Positions 35,754 to 45,377 of a DNA stretch of 64,000 bases are shown here, piece by piece. The translations under genes were made by a program, and so were the position numbers. The notes beneath the pieces were generated by a model. That model ran no database searches. It was not told where the DNA came from and was given only the letters and a program-made list of their open reading frames with translations. Positions within the stretch are counted from its first letter, which is position 1. Each line of letters opens with the position of its first letter. The stretch lies in NCBI GenBank assembly GCA_016705235.1, contig JADIYP010000002.1, positions 930,001 through 994,000 of the forward strand. The letters run 5' to 3'. This DNA is from Candidatus Leptovillus affinis. GTDB lineage: Bacteria; Chloroflexota; Anaerolineae; Promineifilales; Promineifilaceae.

Positions 35754-36490
35754 ATGACCGAACCAATCATTATCGTAGAGGACGTACACAAATCTTATTT
35801 AATGGGCAAAGAAGCCGTGCCCGCTTTGCGCGGCGTTTCGCTAGAAATTCAACCTGGGGAATTCGTTTGCCTGATGGGACCAAGCGGTTCCGGCAAGACC
35901 ACCCTGCTCAACATCGTTGGCGGTCTGGATGAAGCCAGCCGAGGCCATGTACTTATTGATGGCGAAAATATCGTCTCATTGAACGAAAATAAACTGGCGA
36001 CTTTGCGCTTGCACAAGATGGGCTTTATTTTCAGAACTACAATTTACTGGCAAATTTCACCGCGCAAGAAAATGTAGAAGCCCCAATGGTGCTGGCAAAA
36101 ATGGGGCGCAAAGAACGGCGCGAGCGCGCCAAGGCGCTGCTCGAAAAGGTGGGGTTAGGCGACCGAACCCACCATTACCCCAGCGAACTTTCTGGCGGCC
36201 AGCAGCAGCGCGTGGCGATTGCCCGCGCCCTCGCCAACGATCCGCTTATCCTGATTGCCGATGAAATGACCGGCGATCTCGATTCGCAAACCGGTTTTGC
36301 CATTATGGAACTGGTTAGCGGGCTAAACAAAGAGGGCATGACCATCGTCTTTGTGACCCACGACCCGCGCATGGCCGAATTTGCCGGACGAGTGATTGAG
36401 TTGCAAGACGGGAAAGTTTTGGGCATTAGCGATCAGGTTATGATCGCTACGCGCCAATTTGCAACCCTCAACTCCCAATCAACCTCATGA
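35754..36490 (+). CDS. ABC transporter ATPase, LolD/MacB type (one frameshift)
   Basis: Adding one base gives 245 residues. Walker A is GPSGSGKTTLLN, the signature is LSGGQQQRVAIARAL, and Walker B is LILIADEMTGDLD. The usual Pro in the D-loop region (DEPTG) is replaced by Met (DEMTGD). The frame breaks at TTTT, 36028-36031 (expected five T, giving MGFIFQNYNLLANFTAQENV). The stop overlaps the permease start (ATGA at 36487), so both are coupled. It powers the FtsX-type permease next door. Confidence 0.88.
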
Positions 36491-39267
36491 TTCTCAAATA
36501 TGTTCTCAAAAACTTTTCTCGCCGTAAAATACGCACGATTTTAATGGTGTTGTCGCTCCTGGTGAGTACGGGATTAATCGTGACGATGAGCGCCACGGTG
36601 GAGACGGTGCGGCAGTCAAATGTGGATTTGATCGCCAGCGCGGTGGGGCGTTATGATCTGACGGTGTGGAAAAAGGATACCAGCCCACTGCCATTTATTG
36701 CTGTAGCGGAGGTGTCGCAGGAGATTTTGGCGGCCGATGAGCGGGTCACGGCCGTTTACCCGCGCATTGAGTCCACCATCGAGCTAAACGCCAGCGGCAA
36801 CACGGGCCAGGCCACCCTCATCGCCCTTGACCCCGCCACCGATGACATTGGTTTTGTGGATGTCATCACAGGCACCTACCAACTGGGAGATCATCAGGCC
36901 GCTTTGCTCGAAGAAGCGGCCTTTACCTTGATATTCAGTTGGGCGATACAGTCGATGTTTCATACAGCTTTCCCCAATCGCGTGAAGAAGGGAAAACGGC
37001 CGTTGCCGGCTCCAGCGAACGGCGCACCACCGAACAGTTCACCATCACCAGCATTGTGCGGCAGGATGGCCTGACCGGCGGCGTGCGGGAAGGGCTGATC
37101 ATCTCGCTGGCGGACGCCCAGGCGTGGCTGGGATTGGAGGGCCAGGCGCAGCGGCTCATTGCCACCGTCGATCCGGCGTTATATGAAACCAGCAACGCCG
37201 AAATAGCCGCCTTAAGCGTGCGTGATGTTGTCCGGGCGGTGCAGGTTCGGCTGGGAGATGACTATCATTATGGTTTAGACAAGGCCTCGGCGCTTGTCGG
37301 CGCCGCACAGGGCTTTTTGGTCATGCAGGCGCTCATCAACACCTATGGCTTGATCTCATTGGGCGTGGTCGGGTTGTTGGTGTATACCCTGGTGATGACC
37401 AATGTCCAGGAGCAGCGGCGTGATATGGCGGTGCTGCGCATTTTAGGCGGACAGCGCAATTTTTTGTTTGCGCTGGTTATTACTGAGGTGTTGGTCATCG
37501 GGGTGATTGGGGTTGGTTTGGGGGTGGTGTTGGGGCAGTTGCTGACGTCTTATATTGTGGTTCCGGTGATCGAAAACCAGATGGCCCAGCAAGACATCAC
37601 CACGCCACTCACGCCAGCTTTGTCGTTAACGGCCGTTGCCCCAGCCATTATCTCTTCATTTGTCGTCCTCATCCTCAGCAGCCTCAAACCGGCGCAAGAA
37701 GCAGCGCGAACAAAAGTCATGCACGCCATCAACCCCGGCGTTGCCGACAACATCCAGATCGAAGACATTGCCCGCCTGCGTGAACGCCGCCCCGATTTCA
37801 AAATGTTTCTGGGTGGGCTGGCGCTTATGCTTATCTTTGCCCTGATCGCCAGTTTCGAGATTGTCAGCACCTTTGGCGGACCGGCAGGCGAAGTGGTATT
37901 TGTTTTGCTCGCCCTGGGTTTGTTGGTCTTGGGTCTGGGCCTGATGTTTTTTATCGCCACCGTGCCGTTTGAAAAATCGGTCTTGTTTTTGCTGGGATTC
38001 ATCATGCCGCGCCTGACCTATTTTGCCAAACGAAATGTGGGGCGTGGGCAGCAGCGCAACACGCTCATTTCGCTGCTGGTGTTGTTTAGCGGGGTACTGC
38101 CGAGCTTTTTGGCCACGCAAATGGCGCTGGAAAACGCCAATTTCCAGGCCAATATGGAGCAGAACATGGGCGCTCCGGCCAACATTGAGGTGGCTGGCTG
38201 GTGGTTTAGCCCGGAAGAGGCCGAAAAATACCGCCTGCCGGCACAATTCCGCACGGATGAGTTAACGGCCGTGCCGGGCATCGATCAAACCGCATCCCTC
38301 ACATACGGGTATCGCAGCACAGTCTCCGATCCGGTCGGATTTCGTTCGGCTAACCTGGTTGTTTATGGAGTCGATGGCTACCTGAACGACGTGTTGTTTA
38401 CCGACTTGTTGGTTTTTACGGCTGGCGATGCTACCGCGCTCGACCAGATCGCCACAGATCCCGAAGCAATTATCATTAGCGAAGGATTGGCGGCTTATCT
38501 GGCGGTAGGGCTAGATGATACCATCAAACTGACCGGCGAAGGGCCAGATCATGTCCTCAACGCCCACATTGTAGCCATCGCCCGCCGTATTCCGGGCATT
38601 GATAGCATCGGGCGCAGCCGCACGGCCGCCCAAAACAGCAGTGATGCCCTGGTGTCGCTGGCCGCATTCCGGGGCTGATCGTTAAACTGGATGAGCCGCC
38701 GCCGCCGCCAGATGCCCGCCTGATGAATCGGGTTTTATTCACCCTCCTGCCCGATGCTGCGGCGCAAGACGTGTCCGACCTCATCGCGCGAACCTTCCGC
38801 GAGAAATACAGCTTGTGGACGCGCCTGTTGGAAGTGGAAATGGAGATGAACCAGCGCGCGCAGGCGATGCAGCAAATCTTTTGTTGGTACTGACAACGAT
38901 TTCGTTTACAACGGCCGTTTTTGGCGTATTCGCCGTGATTTATGTCAATATCTACGCCCGTCGCCTGGAAATTGGCATGATGAAAGCGATCGGTATGAAA
39001 GAACGTGAATTAACCGGGATGCTGATCATCGAGTCGATTGCCATGACGTTGGGCGCGGCGCTGGCCGGTATTGCTGCCGGCGCGGCCATGGGTTATGTAA
39101 CGTTTTACGGAGATAGTGTGCTGTCGCAGCAGCCAGGCATCTTTGCCCTGGATACCACGGTGATGCCATTTGTCGTGATTATGGTGGTGCTGGCGAGTAT
39201 GTTGGGCGCCGGGTTTTCGGCGCGGCGCATCGTGAAGAAATCGACGGTGGAAATTCTACGGATGTAG
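36487..39267 (+). CDS. FtsX/MacB-type ABC permease, eight-TM (three frameshifts)
   Basis: With three single-base corrections the protein is 927 residues and has the duplicated FtsX layout. It has an N-terminal TM helix (KIRTILMVLSLLVSTGLIVT), an extracellular domain, three TMs at 350-500, a second TM/extracellular unit, and a final three-TM block (FGVFAVIYVNIYARRLEIGM...). Breaks are near 36930 (one G missing, TLDIQLGDTVDVSYSF), 38670-38673 (one G missing, AAFRGLIVKLDEPPP) and 38879-38882 (one T missing, QAMQQIFLLVLTTISF). Such permeases do mechanotransmission or lipoprotein/drug export rather than classical transport. Three breaks in one gene could also mean a real pseudogene. Confidence 0.8.
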
Positions 39268-39293
39268 GGCATGTCCCCAATGGGTTGAGCAGC

Positions 39294-40571
39294 ATGAATA
39301 CTAAATTTCTCTCTATTTTTTTGGTGTTATTCCTATTGGTGGGTTGTGCCAGAGCCGCTTCGGAATTTGAGGGGGCGGCGGGGGAGGGGGTAGAAACGGC
39401 CGTTCCCCCCGCAGACACCACATCCACGCCACGTCCTACCCGTGCCGTGCAAACAGGCACGACCATTTTAGCCGATGGGCAGTTGGTGGCCCTGCATCCT
39501 GCGCTGCCGCTGAGTTTTTCGGGTAACGGCCGTTTGCTCACCCTGCATGTAGCCCCTGGCGATGTTGTCGTTGAGGGCGATCTCATCGCCACATTGGACG
39601 ACATATCGCTGCAGGAAGCTGTCACCAGCGCCGAACTGCAAGTCGCCCAGGCGGAAAACAGTCTGGCCCAGGCGCAGCTCTCGTTGGATGATTTAGTGAA
39701 TTGGCAACCGGATGAAACGGCCGTGGCGTTGGCTGAGGCAAACCTCGCCGTCGCCCAAACCAATCTAAGCAAAGCCCAAACCCAAGACGCCACCGCCGGC
39801 AACAGTCTCACTGCGGCGCAGATTCAGGTTGATCAGGCGGAACGCGGCCTTGTCGATGCGCAAAACGCCTACAACACCGCGCATGATCCCGGTCGTGATT
39901 GGGAACTCGGTGTCCCGTGGCAGGCTGAAATGCTGAAAAACGAGCGCACAGGCACTGAGCGGGGTTTGCAGTTGGCCCAGGAAAGCTTGCAAGTTGCCCA
40001 GGCCAACTACAACCTGGCCGTTGCTGGCCTGAGCAACAACAATGCCATCAGCGCCGAAGCTTCAGTCGCCAGCGCGCAGCAAGCCCTGGATCAGGCGACA
40101 CGCGGCCCCAAACCATCGGAAATTGCGGCCGCCGAACTGCGCGTGGAACAAGCTCAAATCGCTCTGGACCAGGCTGAATTCAGCTTAACCCAAACAAAAA
40201 ATGCGCTGGATAATGCCCGATTGTTTGCCCCTTGGGGCGGCGCCATCATCACGGTGGATGCTGTGGTGGGCGCGTTGGTGGGAAGCGGCACGCCAATTGT
40301 GACCCTGTTTGACGACGACGCTCTCCAATTCCATACCAGTAATCTTAGCGAGCGTGACTTGACGCAAGTGGCCGTCGGGGAGTCCGTTGCCATTACCTTG
40401 AAATCCTATCCTACAACCCCGCTCACCGGGCAAGTTACCCGCATTGTGCCCCAGTCGAATGGTCTGGTTGGTGATGCGGCCGTGTTTACTGTGGTAATTG
40501 ATTTGGACCAAACCGAGCTGGTTTTGTTAACGGGTATGACAGGCCGGGCTGAAATTCAGCACCCTGATTAG
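39294..40571 (+). CDS. HlyD/MacA-type periplasmic adaptor lipoprotein
   Basis: The 425-residue protein has a lipoprotein signal (FLLVGCARA, Cys near 16), a biotinyl-lipoyl-like half (LLTLHVAPGDVVVEGDLIATLDD), a long coiled-coil hairpin rich in Ala/Gln (ELQVAQAENSLAQAQLSLDD), the returning lipoyl half and a beta-barrel (AVGESVAITLKSYPTTPLTG). The ATG at 39294 starts 26 bases after the permease gene. It should join the ABC ATPase and permease as the third part of a MacAB-like unit. The coiled coil shares AQNAYNTAHDPGRDWEL with the next adaptor (AQAAYNKAFDPGRDWEL), so they are paralogues. Confidence 0.87.
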   Translation: MNTKFLSIFLVLFLLVGCARAASEFEGAAGEGVETAVPPADTTSTPRPTRAVQTGTTILADGQLVALHPALPLSFSGNGRLLTLHVAPGDVVVEGDLIATLDDISLQEAVTSAELQVAQAENSLAQAQLSLDDLVNWQPDETAVALAEANLAVAQTNLSKAQTQDATAGNSLTAAQIQVDQAERGLVDAQNAYNTAHDPGRDWELGVPWQAEMLKNERTGTERGLQLAQESLQVAQANYNLAVAGLSNNNAISAEASVASAQQALDQATRGPKPSEIAAAELRVEQAQIALDQAEFSLTQTKNALDNARLFAPWGGAIITVDAVVGALVGSGTPIVTLFDDDALQFHTSNLSERDLTQVAVGESVAITLKSYPTTPLTGQVTRIVPQSNGLVGDAAVFTVVIDLDQTELVLLTGMTGRAEIQHPD

Positions 40572-40606
40572 GGGTAGCCCTGGCTGCAGCGAAGAACATC
40601 ATGCTG

Positions 40607-40715
40607 CTAGCAGTCTGTCGGAAAAGTACCCGTGGCCGCGGTTTCTTACCGCGTCTTCCAGAGGCGGGGTAAGGATACCCCGGCTACAAAAAGAGGTTCT
40701 CCGACAAACTGCTAG
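40607..40715 (-). repeat. Repeat family A, copy 4 (inverted)
   Basis: This copy is in the same orientation as copy 3. It lies 35 bases downstream of the first adaptor gene, where its forked hairpin could act as a terminator. Confidence 0.9.
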
Positions 40716-40849
40716 TTGGAAAATTTGCGCATAGCCATTATAAGATCACTCAAAAACATCCCCCCAAACTTCAAGAACAACCTGCCTTACCCCGGCGCCA
40801 GACAGCAACCGGTCTGGAGTGGGGGCAGATCGAGCCGATATAACCCCAA

Positions 40850-40875
40850 CACAATCTCCATTATATCTTGACAAT
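40850..40875 (+). promoter_or_regulatory. Shared 26-bp box before the second exporter operon
   Basis: This box and the one at 44541-44566 match at 23 of 26 bases; the first 13, ACACAATCTCCAT, are identical, and both go on through ATCTTGA. This copy lies 95 bases before the adaptor start and includes a TTGACA hexamer. The response regulator gene at 45378 would be a natural binder; this is inference. Confidence 0.55.
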
Positions 40876-40970
40876 TGACGCGTATCCTTGTGTCAGAATA
40901 AAAAACGGCCGTCAGTGACACCTTTCACCCGCCGGCTACCTGCAACTGGGTCATGACACAAGGAATACAC

Positions 40971-42359
40971 ATGAATGGATTACTCATAAAAACAACGGGT
41001 ATCACGCTGCTCCTCCTTTTTTTGGTTCTGGGGGTGGGGTACGTAGGATATTCTGGCTCCAACGGCCAGGCGGCCCACCTGATGGCGCAGCTACAAGCCA
41101 GGCTCGGCTCCAGCGACACGGCCGTTACCGATCCCCCACTTACCCCACCGCCCACCGTGCCTGTCGAACGCGGCACTGTAGAAGAAACCATCATCGCCCC
41201 CGGTCAGTTAGCCGGCGTCAAAGAACAGATATTGCCTGCCGGCGTGGGCGGCACCATCGCGGAATTGCATGCCCGGCCGGGTGATGGGGTGCAGGCCGGA
41301 GATGTGCTGGCGCAGATTGACCAACGGCCGTATGAAGAAGCGCTCTCCCTCGCCCAACTCAAACTCTCCCTGGCACAGGAAGAGTTAGCGCGCCAGATTG
41401 CCAACGCGGAATTGGCCGTGCAAAGCGCCCAAACGGGCGTCGCCTCAGCGCAGGCGGGTTATCCCAACCTGACAGCCGCCCAAATCAGGGTACAGCAGGC
41501 ACAGCAATCCCTCGCCGATGCCCAGGCCGCCTACAACAAAGCGTTTGATCCGGGGCGCGACTGGGAACTCAATGACCCTTACCGCGCCGATATGCTCAAA
41601 GCGGAGCGCGAAGCCGCCCCCCGGCAGGTGCAAATGGCCCAGGATAACCTGGCCATCGCGCAGGCGGAATTGGCCAGCGTGCAAAACCAAAGTTGGGCGA
41701 ACAGCCAGAGCGTTAACGGGGCTGAAATTGGCGTCGCCAAAGCGCAGGCCGAATTGGATGCGTTACGAATGAAGGGCATAGACCCCTTATTGCAATGGGA
41801 AGTGGACAAGGCTCAGGCCGACCTAAACGCGACCACCATTACCGCCCCGTTTGATGGCGTGGTGCTGGAGGTAGGGGTGCGTGTTGGCCAAAATGTCGGT
41901 GCGGGTCAAATGCTGCTGCTTCTGGCCGATGTGCGGCAGGGAGAGGTGTTGGCCTCGGTTATCGAGGAAGATTTGCCCCTGGTACGTGTGGGGCAGCGTG
42001 TCGAACTCTACTTCGATGCCGCACCCGACAGCACGATTACCGGCACGGTCAGCCGCATTGTGCCCCAGCGCACAGGCACGGATCGCCCGCTTTACGCGGT
42101 GTATATCACCATAGATGAACTACCAGGGACGCTGCTGCCAGGCATGACGGCCGATGCCATCATCATCATCCAGCGGCAGGAAGATGTGCTGCGGCTGCCC
42201 CGCACCTTGATTCGGGCGGGCAGTGATGATACGGCGACGGTGCAGGTGTGGCACGATGGTGTCGCCGAACCGCGCCCAATAGAGATCGGCCTGCGTGGTG
42301 ACACCTATGTGGAAATTCTCTCCGGATTGGCAGAGGGAGAGCTGGTATTAGGCCAATAA
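40971..42359 (+). CDS. HlyD/MacA-type membrane-fusion adaptor
   Basis: The 462-residue protein starts with one TM helix (ITLLLLFLVLGVGYVGYSG), then a lipoyl half (IAELHARPGDGVQAGDVLAQ), a long Ala/Gln coiled-coil hairpin (about 110-270), the second lipoyl half (ATTITAPFDGVVLEVGVRVG) and beta-barrel and membrane-proximal domains. AAGGA lies before the ATG at 40971; an in-frame ATG at 40953 is less likely. Together with the next two genes it forms a MacAB-like exporter. It is paralogous to the adaptor at 39294, but anchored by a TM helix rather than a lipid. Confidence 0.88.
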   Translation: MNGLLIKTTGITLLLLFLVLGVGYVGYSGSNGQAAHLMAQLQARLGSSDTAVTDPPLTPPPTVPVERGTVEETIIAPGQLAGVKEQILPAGVGGTIAELHARPGDGVQAGDVLAQIDQRPYEEALSLAQLKLSLAQEELARQIANAELAVQSAQTGVASAQAGYPNLTAAQIRVQQAQQSLADAQAAYNKAFDPGRDWELNDPYRADMLKAEREAAPRQVQMAQDNLAIAQAELASVQNQSWANSQSVNGAEIGVAKAQAELDALRMKGIDPLLQWEVDKAQADLNATTITAPFDGVVLEVGVRVGQNVGAGQMLLLLADVRQGEVLASVIEEDLPLVRVGQRVELYFDAAPDSTITGTVSRIVPQRTGTDRPLYAVYITIDELPGTLLPGMTADAIIIIQRQEDVLRLPRTLIRAGSDDTATVQVWHDGVAEPRPIEIGLRGDTYVEILSGLAEGELVLGQ

Positions 42360-42385
42360 ATGGTAGGGAATGCGGTTTAGTAAAA

Positions 42386-43051
42386 ATGACAAGCATTATT
42401 CAAGTTGAGAATTTGCAAAAAACCTACACGCTGGGCCAGAACGAAGTTCATGCCCTGCGCGGCGTCACCTTTCAGGTAGCGGCGGGTGAATTTGTGGCCC
42501 TGACGGGACCATCGGGCAGCGGCAAATCGACGCTTATGCACCTGTTGGGCTGTTTAGACCGGCCGTCTGACGGCCGTTACCTGCTGCAAGACCGCGATGT
42601 GAGCCGCCTGTCGGCCGATGAGCAGGCGGAAGTGCGCAACCAGCACATTGGTTTTGTCTTCCAAAAATTTAACCTGCTGCCCCGGATTACGGCTTTGGAA
42701 AATGTCATGCTGCCCCTGCTTTATCGTGGCCGGGTGAAGGACGCCAGCCAACAAGCGACGACTGCGCTGCGCACGGTGGGGCTGGCCGACCGCGCCCACC
42801 ATCGCCCCGCCGAGATGTCGGGCGGGCAGCAGCAGCGGGTGGCTATCGCCCGTGCTCTGGTGACAGACCCGGCCATCATTTTGGCCGACGAACCGACCGG
42901 TAATCTGGACAGCCGCACCGGCGCGGAGGTGTTGGATTTGCTGCTCAATCTGGCGGCGAACGGCCGTACCATTCTTGTTGTCACCCATGATCCCTCTGTG
43001 GCCGGCCGCGCCGGGCGGGTGTTGCAAATGATGGATGGAGTGATGCAATAA
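42386..43051 (+). CDS. ABC transporter ATPase, MacB/LolD type
   Basis: The 221-residue ATPase is complete: Walker A GPSGSGKSTLMH, Q-loop GFVFQKFNLLPRITALENV, signature MSGGQQQRVAIARAL, Walker B AIILADEPTGNLDS and H-loop VTHD. The LPRITALENVMLPLLY stretch is typical of the MacB/LolD group. It follows the adaptor by 26 bases and precedes the matching permease after a 154-base gap that holds a hairpin. Confidence 0.93.
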   Translation: MTSIIQVENLQKTYTLGQNEVHALRGVTFQVAAGEFVALTGPSGSGKSTLMHLLGCLDRPSDGRYLLQDRDVSRLSADEQAEVRNQHIGFVFQKFNLLPRITALENVMLPLLYRGRVKDASQQATTALRTVGLADRAHHRPAEMSGGQQQRVAIARALVTDPAIILADEPTGNLDSRTGAEVLDLLLNLAANGRTILVVTHDPSVAGRAGRVLQMMDGVMQ

Positions 43052-43111
43052 ATAGCGCCTAACGAGCCAACTATTTGCCCAGTGAGCAAGGATATTGTCA
43101 ATGATTACGCC

Positions 43112-43155
43112 GATTACGCAGATTTTTGTCTGCAATCTGGGCAATCTGCGTAATC
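43112..43155. repeat. Hairpin between exporter ATPase and permease genes
   Basis: GATTACGCAGATT (43112-43124) and AATCTGCGTAATC (43143-43155) form a perfect 13-bp inverted repeat with an 18-base loop. A partial extra GATTACGC lies just upstream. No T-run follows, so attenuation or an mRNA-stability role is possible. Confidence 0.5.
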
Positions 43156-43205
43156 TTTGATGACCCTTTTTGGTTCTGGCTCGTCGAGGTTAGGAGAAAA
43201 ATGAG

Positions 43206-44501
43206 ATGACGTGGCTAAACATGATGCGCACGGCCGTACAAGGCATTACCAGCAATAAACTGCGCTCCGTCCTGACCATGACGGGCATTATCATCGGCGT
43301 GGCTTCGGTGATTGCCATGCTGGCTTTGGGCAACGGCGCCCGCCAGGAGGTGGAGTCCAGCTTCCGCTTTCTCGGTTCAGACGAAATTGAAATTGGCATG
43401 GAACAGACATTGGAAGATGGCGAAATGCGGCCGAAAGGCAAGCTGCTCTCCTTTGCCGATGGTCTGGAAATGGCGGCCAACGTGCCCCTGGTTGACCGGG
43501 TAGAGATGACCGTGACGGGGTATGGCAAGGCGCGCAACGGCCGTTTCGTGGCCGACATTACCGCGACAGGCGCCATGGCCGATGCGCTGCCCGGTCTGGC
43601 GCAAAAGAATCAGACCCAACCGCTGGGCTGGCCGGACGGTCAACCGTTGACGAATGAGGCGTTTTTGGCAAACGGCCGTTTCTTCACCCCCGCCGAAGTG
43701 GCCGGCGGCGCGGAGGTGTGCGTATTGGCGCACAAAACCGCGCTCGACCTCTTTGCCGGGGACGACCCGGTGGGCGAGACCATCTGGTTAAACCGCCAGC
43801 GCTGCCAGGTCATTGGCGTGCTGCGCGAATTAGAATCCACCGATCCGCAGGAGCGTTATGGCAGCGCCAATATCAATGAAGGGCTTTATCTGCCGATTAG
43901 CACGGCCGTTACCCACTTGTTTGCCGAAGAACCAGCCGTGGGCATCACCGCCCACGTGCGCGACGAGGCGCAAATGGAAACGGCCAAAGAGCAAATCTCC
44001 GCCTTCTTGCGCCAGCGGCACGGCATCGTCCCGGACGGCGCGGGCAATGTTGCCGATGACTTCTACATGACCACGCGCCAGGACGTGTTGGGGGCCAAAC
44101 TGGAAGCGGCGCGCACGTTTTCCTTGCTTTTGGCGGCCATGGCTACTGTCTCGTTGGTGGTGGGCGGCATCGGCATTATGAACGTGATGTTGGTGAGTGT
44201 GACCGAGCGCACACGAGAAATTGGGGTGCGTATGGCGATTGGGGCGCGGCGGCGCGACCTCATTCGGCACTTTTTGCTGGAGGCGGTGCTGATTAGTGCG
44301 CTGGGCGGGCTGTTGGGCACGGCCGTTGGCATTCTGGTCATTCCATTGGCGGCGCAGTTAAACGGCAGCCCGGCGCTGTTACAGCCCAACAGCATCCCCC
44401 TGGCTTTTGGCGTGGCCCTGCTGACCGGGGTGATTTTTGGCCTGTACCCGGCCGTGCGGGCGGCGCATTTGAAGCCGATAGATGCGTTACGCTACGAATA
44501 A
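43206..44501 (+). CDS. MacB-like ABC permease
   Basis: The 431-residue permease has one N-terminal TM (LTMTGIIIGVASVIAMLALG), a large periplasmic MacB_PCD domain (about 50-300) and three C-terminal TMs in an FtsX domain (MATVSLVVGGIGIMNVMLVS; AVLISALGGLLGTAVGILVI; IPLAFGVALLTGVIFGLYPA). The TERTREIGVRMAIGARRRDL motif after the second TM is diagnostic. AGGAGA lies before the ATG. It completes the tripartite exporter with the genes at 40971 and 42386; an outer-membrane partner is not seen, as expected for a monoderm-like envelope. Confidence 0.93.
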   Translation: MTWLNMMRTAVQGITSNKLRSVLTMTGIIIGVASVIAMLALGNGARQEVESSFRFLGSDEIEIGMEQTLEDGEMRPKGKLLSFADGLEMAANVPLVDRVEMTVTGYGKARNGRFVADITATGAMADALPGLAQKNQTQPLGWPDGQPLTNEAFLANGRFFTPAEVAGGAEVCVLAHKTALDLFAGDDPVGETIWLNRQRCQVIGVLRELESTDPQERYGSANINEGLYLPISTAVTHLFAEEPAVGITAHVRDEAQMETAKEQISAFLRQRHGIVPDGAGNVADDFYMTTRQDVLGAKLEAARTFSLLLAAMATVSLVVGGIGIMNVMLVSVTERTREIGVRMAIGARRRDLIRHFLLEAVLISALGGLLGTAVGILVIPLAAQLNGSPALLQPNSIPLAFGVALLTGVIFGLYPAVRAAHLKPIDALRYE

Positions 44502-44540
44502 GGCACAAGGGCATGGGGCAATGAACTCGACCCAAAGCCC

Positions 44541-44581
44541 ACACAATCTCCATCAAATCTTGATAACCGCCTACCTATAAT
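44541..44581 (+). promoter_or_regulatory. Shared 26-bp box plus -10 element before the 44647 gene
   Basis: ACACAATCTCCAT begins a 26-bp box (44541-44566) that matches the box at 40850 at 23 of 26 positions. A perfect TATAAT follows at 44576-44581, 66 bases before the start codon. There is no good -35 hexamer at the usual distance, which fits an activator-dependent promoter with the box in the -35 region. Confidence 0.55.
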
Positions 44582-44646
44582 ACTTTCAAAACATGACAGG
44601 CAACTCTTTTAAGCCGTCAGACAAACAAACTCTAGGAGAAATTAAA

Positions 44647-45213
44647 ATGACAGAAGAAACCATTAGCAAGAAACATAATCGTACAGGTTTATTTATTGGC
44701 GCCGCTTTCGCCTTCATGCTGTTGTTGGCCGCGACCTTTGTGGGTGGCAAACTCATCGCTCAAGGTGAGGAAGGGGTGCCCTTATCCGGTATAGCCCAGC
44801 CCATCACGTTGCAAGATGGCAATGTAGCCCAAAGCATCCCGGCCCCACTGATGGAGATGACTGGCGAACTGCCCGCCAGAGCGCCGGAAACAAAAGGGCT
44901 GTTTGTTGGCCGCACCGATGACACCCTGACCATTGGGACAGGCAATGTCATGGCTATGATTTCCACTGAACCCAACGCCGTGCCAGAGTTTAGCTACGAC
45001 GGCATACAGCAAAATGTCTTGGTGACGAACAAAACGAGGTTGTACATAGATAGAACTGAGTATGCTTTTGGGCAAACGGCCGTCCAACAAAAATTGGAGG
45101 AAGTGGAAAGCCTGGATGTTCTGACCGAAAATGCGATGCTCGAAGTGTGGGGCGAGCGGTCTGGCGACCAAATCGTAGCCGAGGCTATTCTCATGCAATT
45201 ACCAAAGCGGTAA
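44647..45213 (+). CDS. Membrane-anchored exported protein of unknown family
   Basis: The 188-residue protein has one N-terminal TM (LFIGAAFAFMLLLAATFVGG) and an exported domain. The domain has beta-rich repeats (GLFVGRTDDTLTIGTGNVMA, QNVLVTNKTRLYID, AMLEVWGERSGDQIVAEAIL) that resemble DUF5666-like OB-fold repeats; this likeness is a guess. AGGAGAA lies before the ATG. It lies between the exporter and its likely two-component regulators and shares an upstream box with the exporter operon, so it may be part of the same response. Confidence 0.65.
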   Translation: MTEETISKKHNRTGLFIGAAFAFMLLLAATFVGGKLIAQGEEGVPLSGIAQPITLQDGNVAQSIPAPLMEMTGELPARAPETKGLFVGRTDDTLTIGTGNVMAMISTEPNAVPEFSYDGIQQNVLVTNKTRLYIDRTEYAFGQTAVQQKLEEVESLDVLTENAMLEVWGERSGDQIVAEAILMQLPKR

Positions 45214-45377
45214 AATAATGGGCAAGGCAGGGCAAGTGGTAAATGACCAACATCATCTGCCACTTGCCATTTATTCCTTTGTCTTTGACTTCCTTTCCGT
45301 TAAGATTCCGATGACGCCTCAGTCAGATGGCTTGGTCAGGAGACTGGCCACAGCGGGGATAAACGGTTGAGATTCAG

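Larger units (their letters stand above)
40572..40970. other. Intergenic region with repeat A and a putative shared operator
   Basis: It contains repeat A copy 4 (40607-40715), a 26-bp box shared with the region before 44647 (40850-40875), a TTGACA (40868-40873) and one ACGGCCGT (40907). No gene is seen. Confidence 0.6.
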
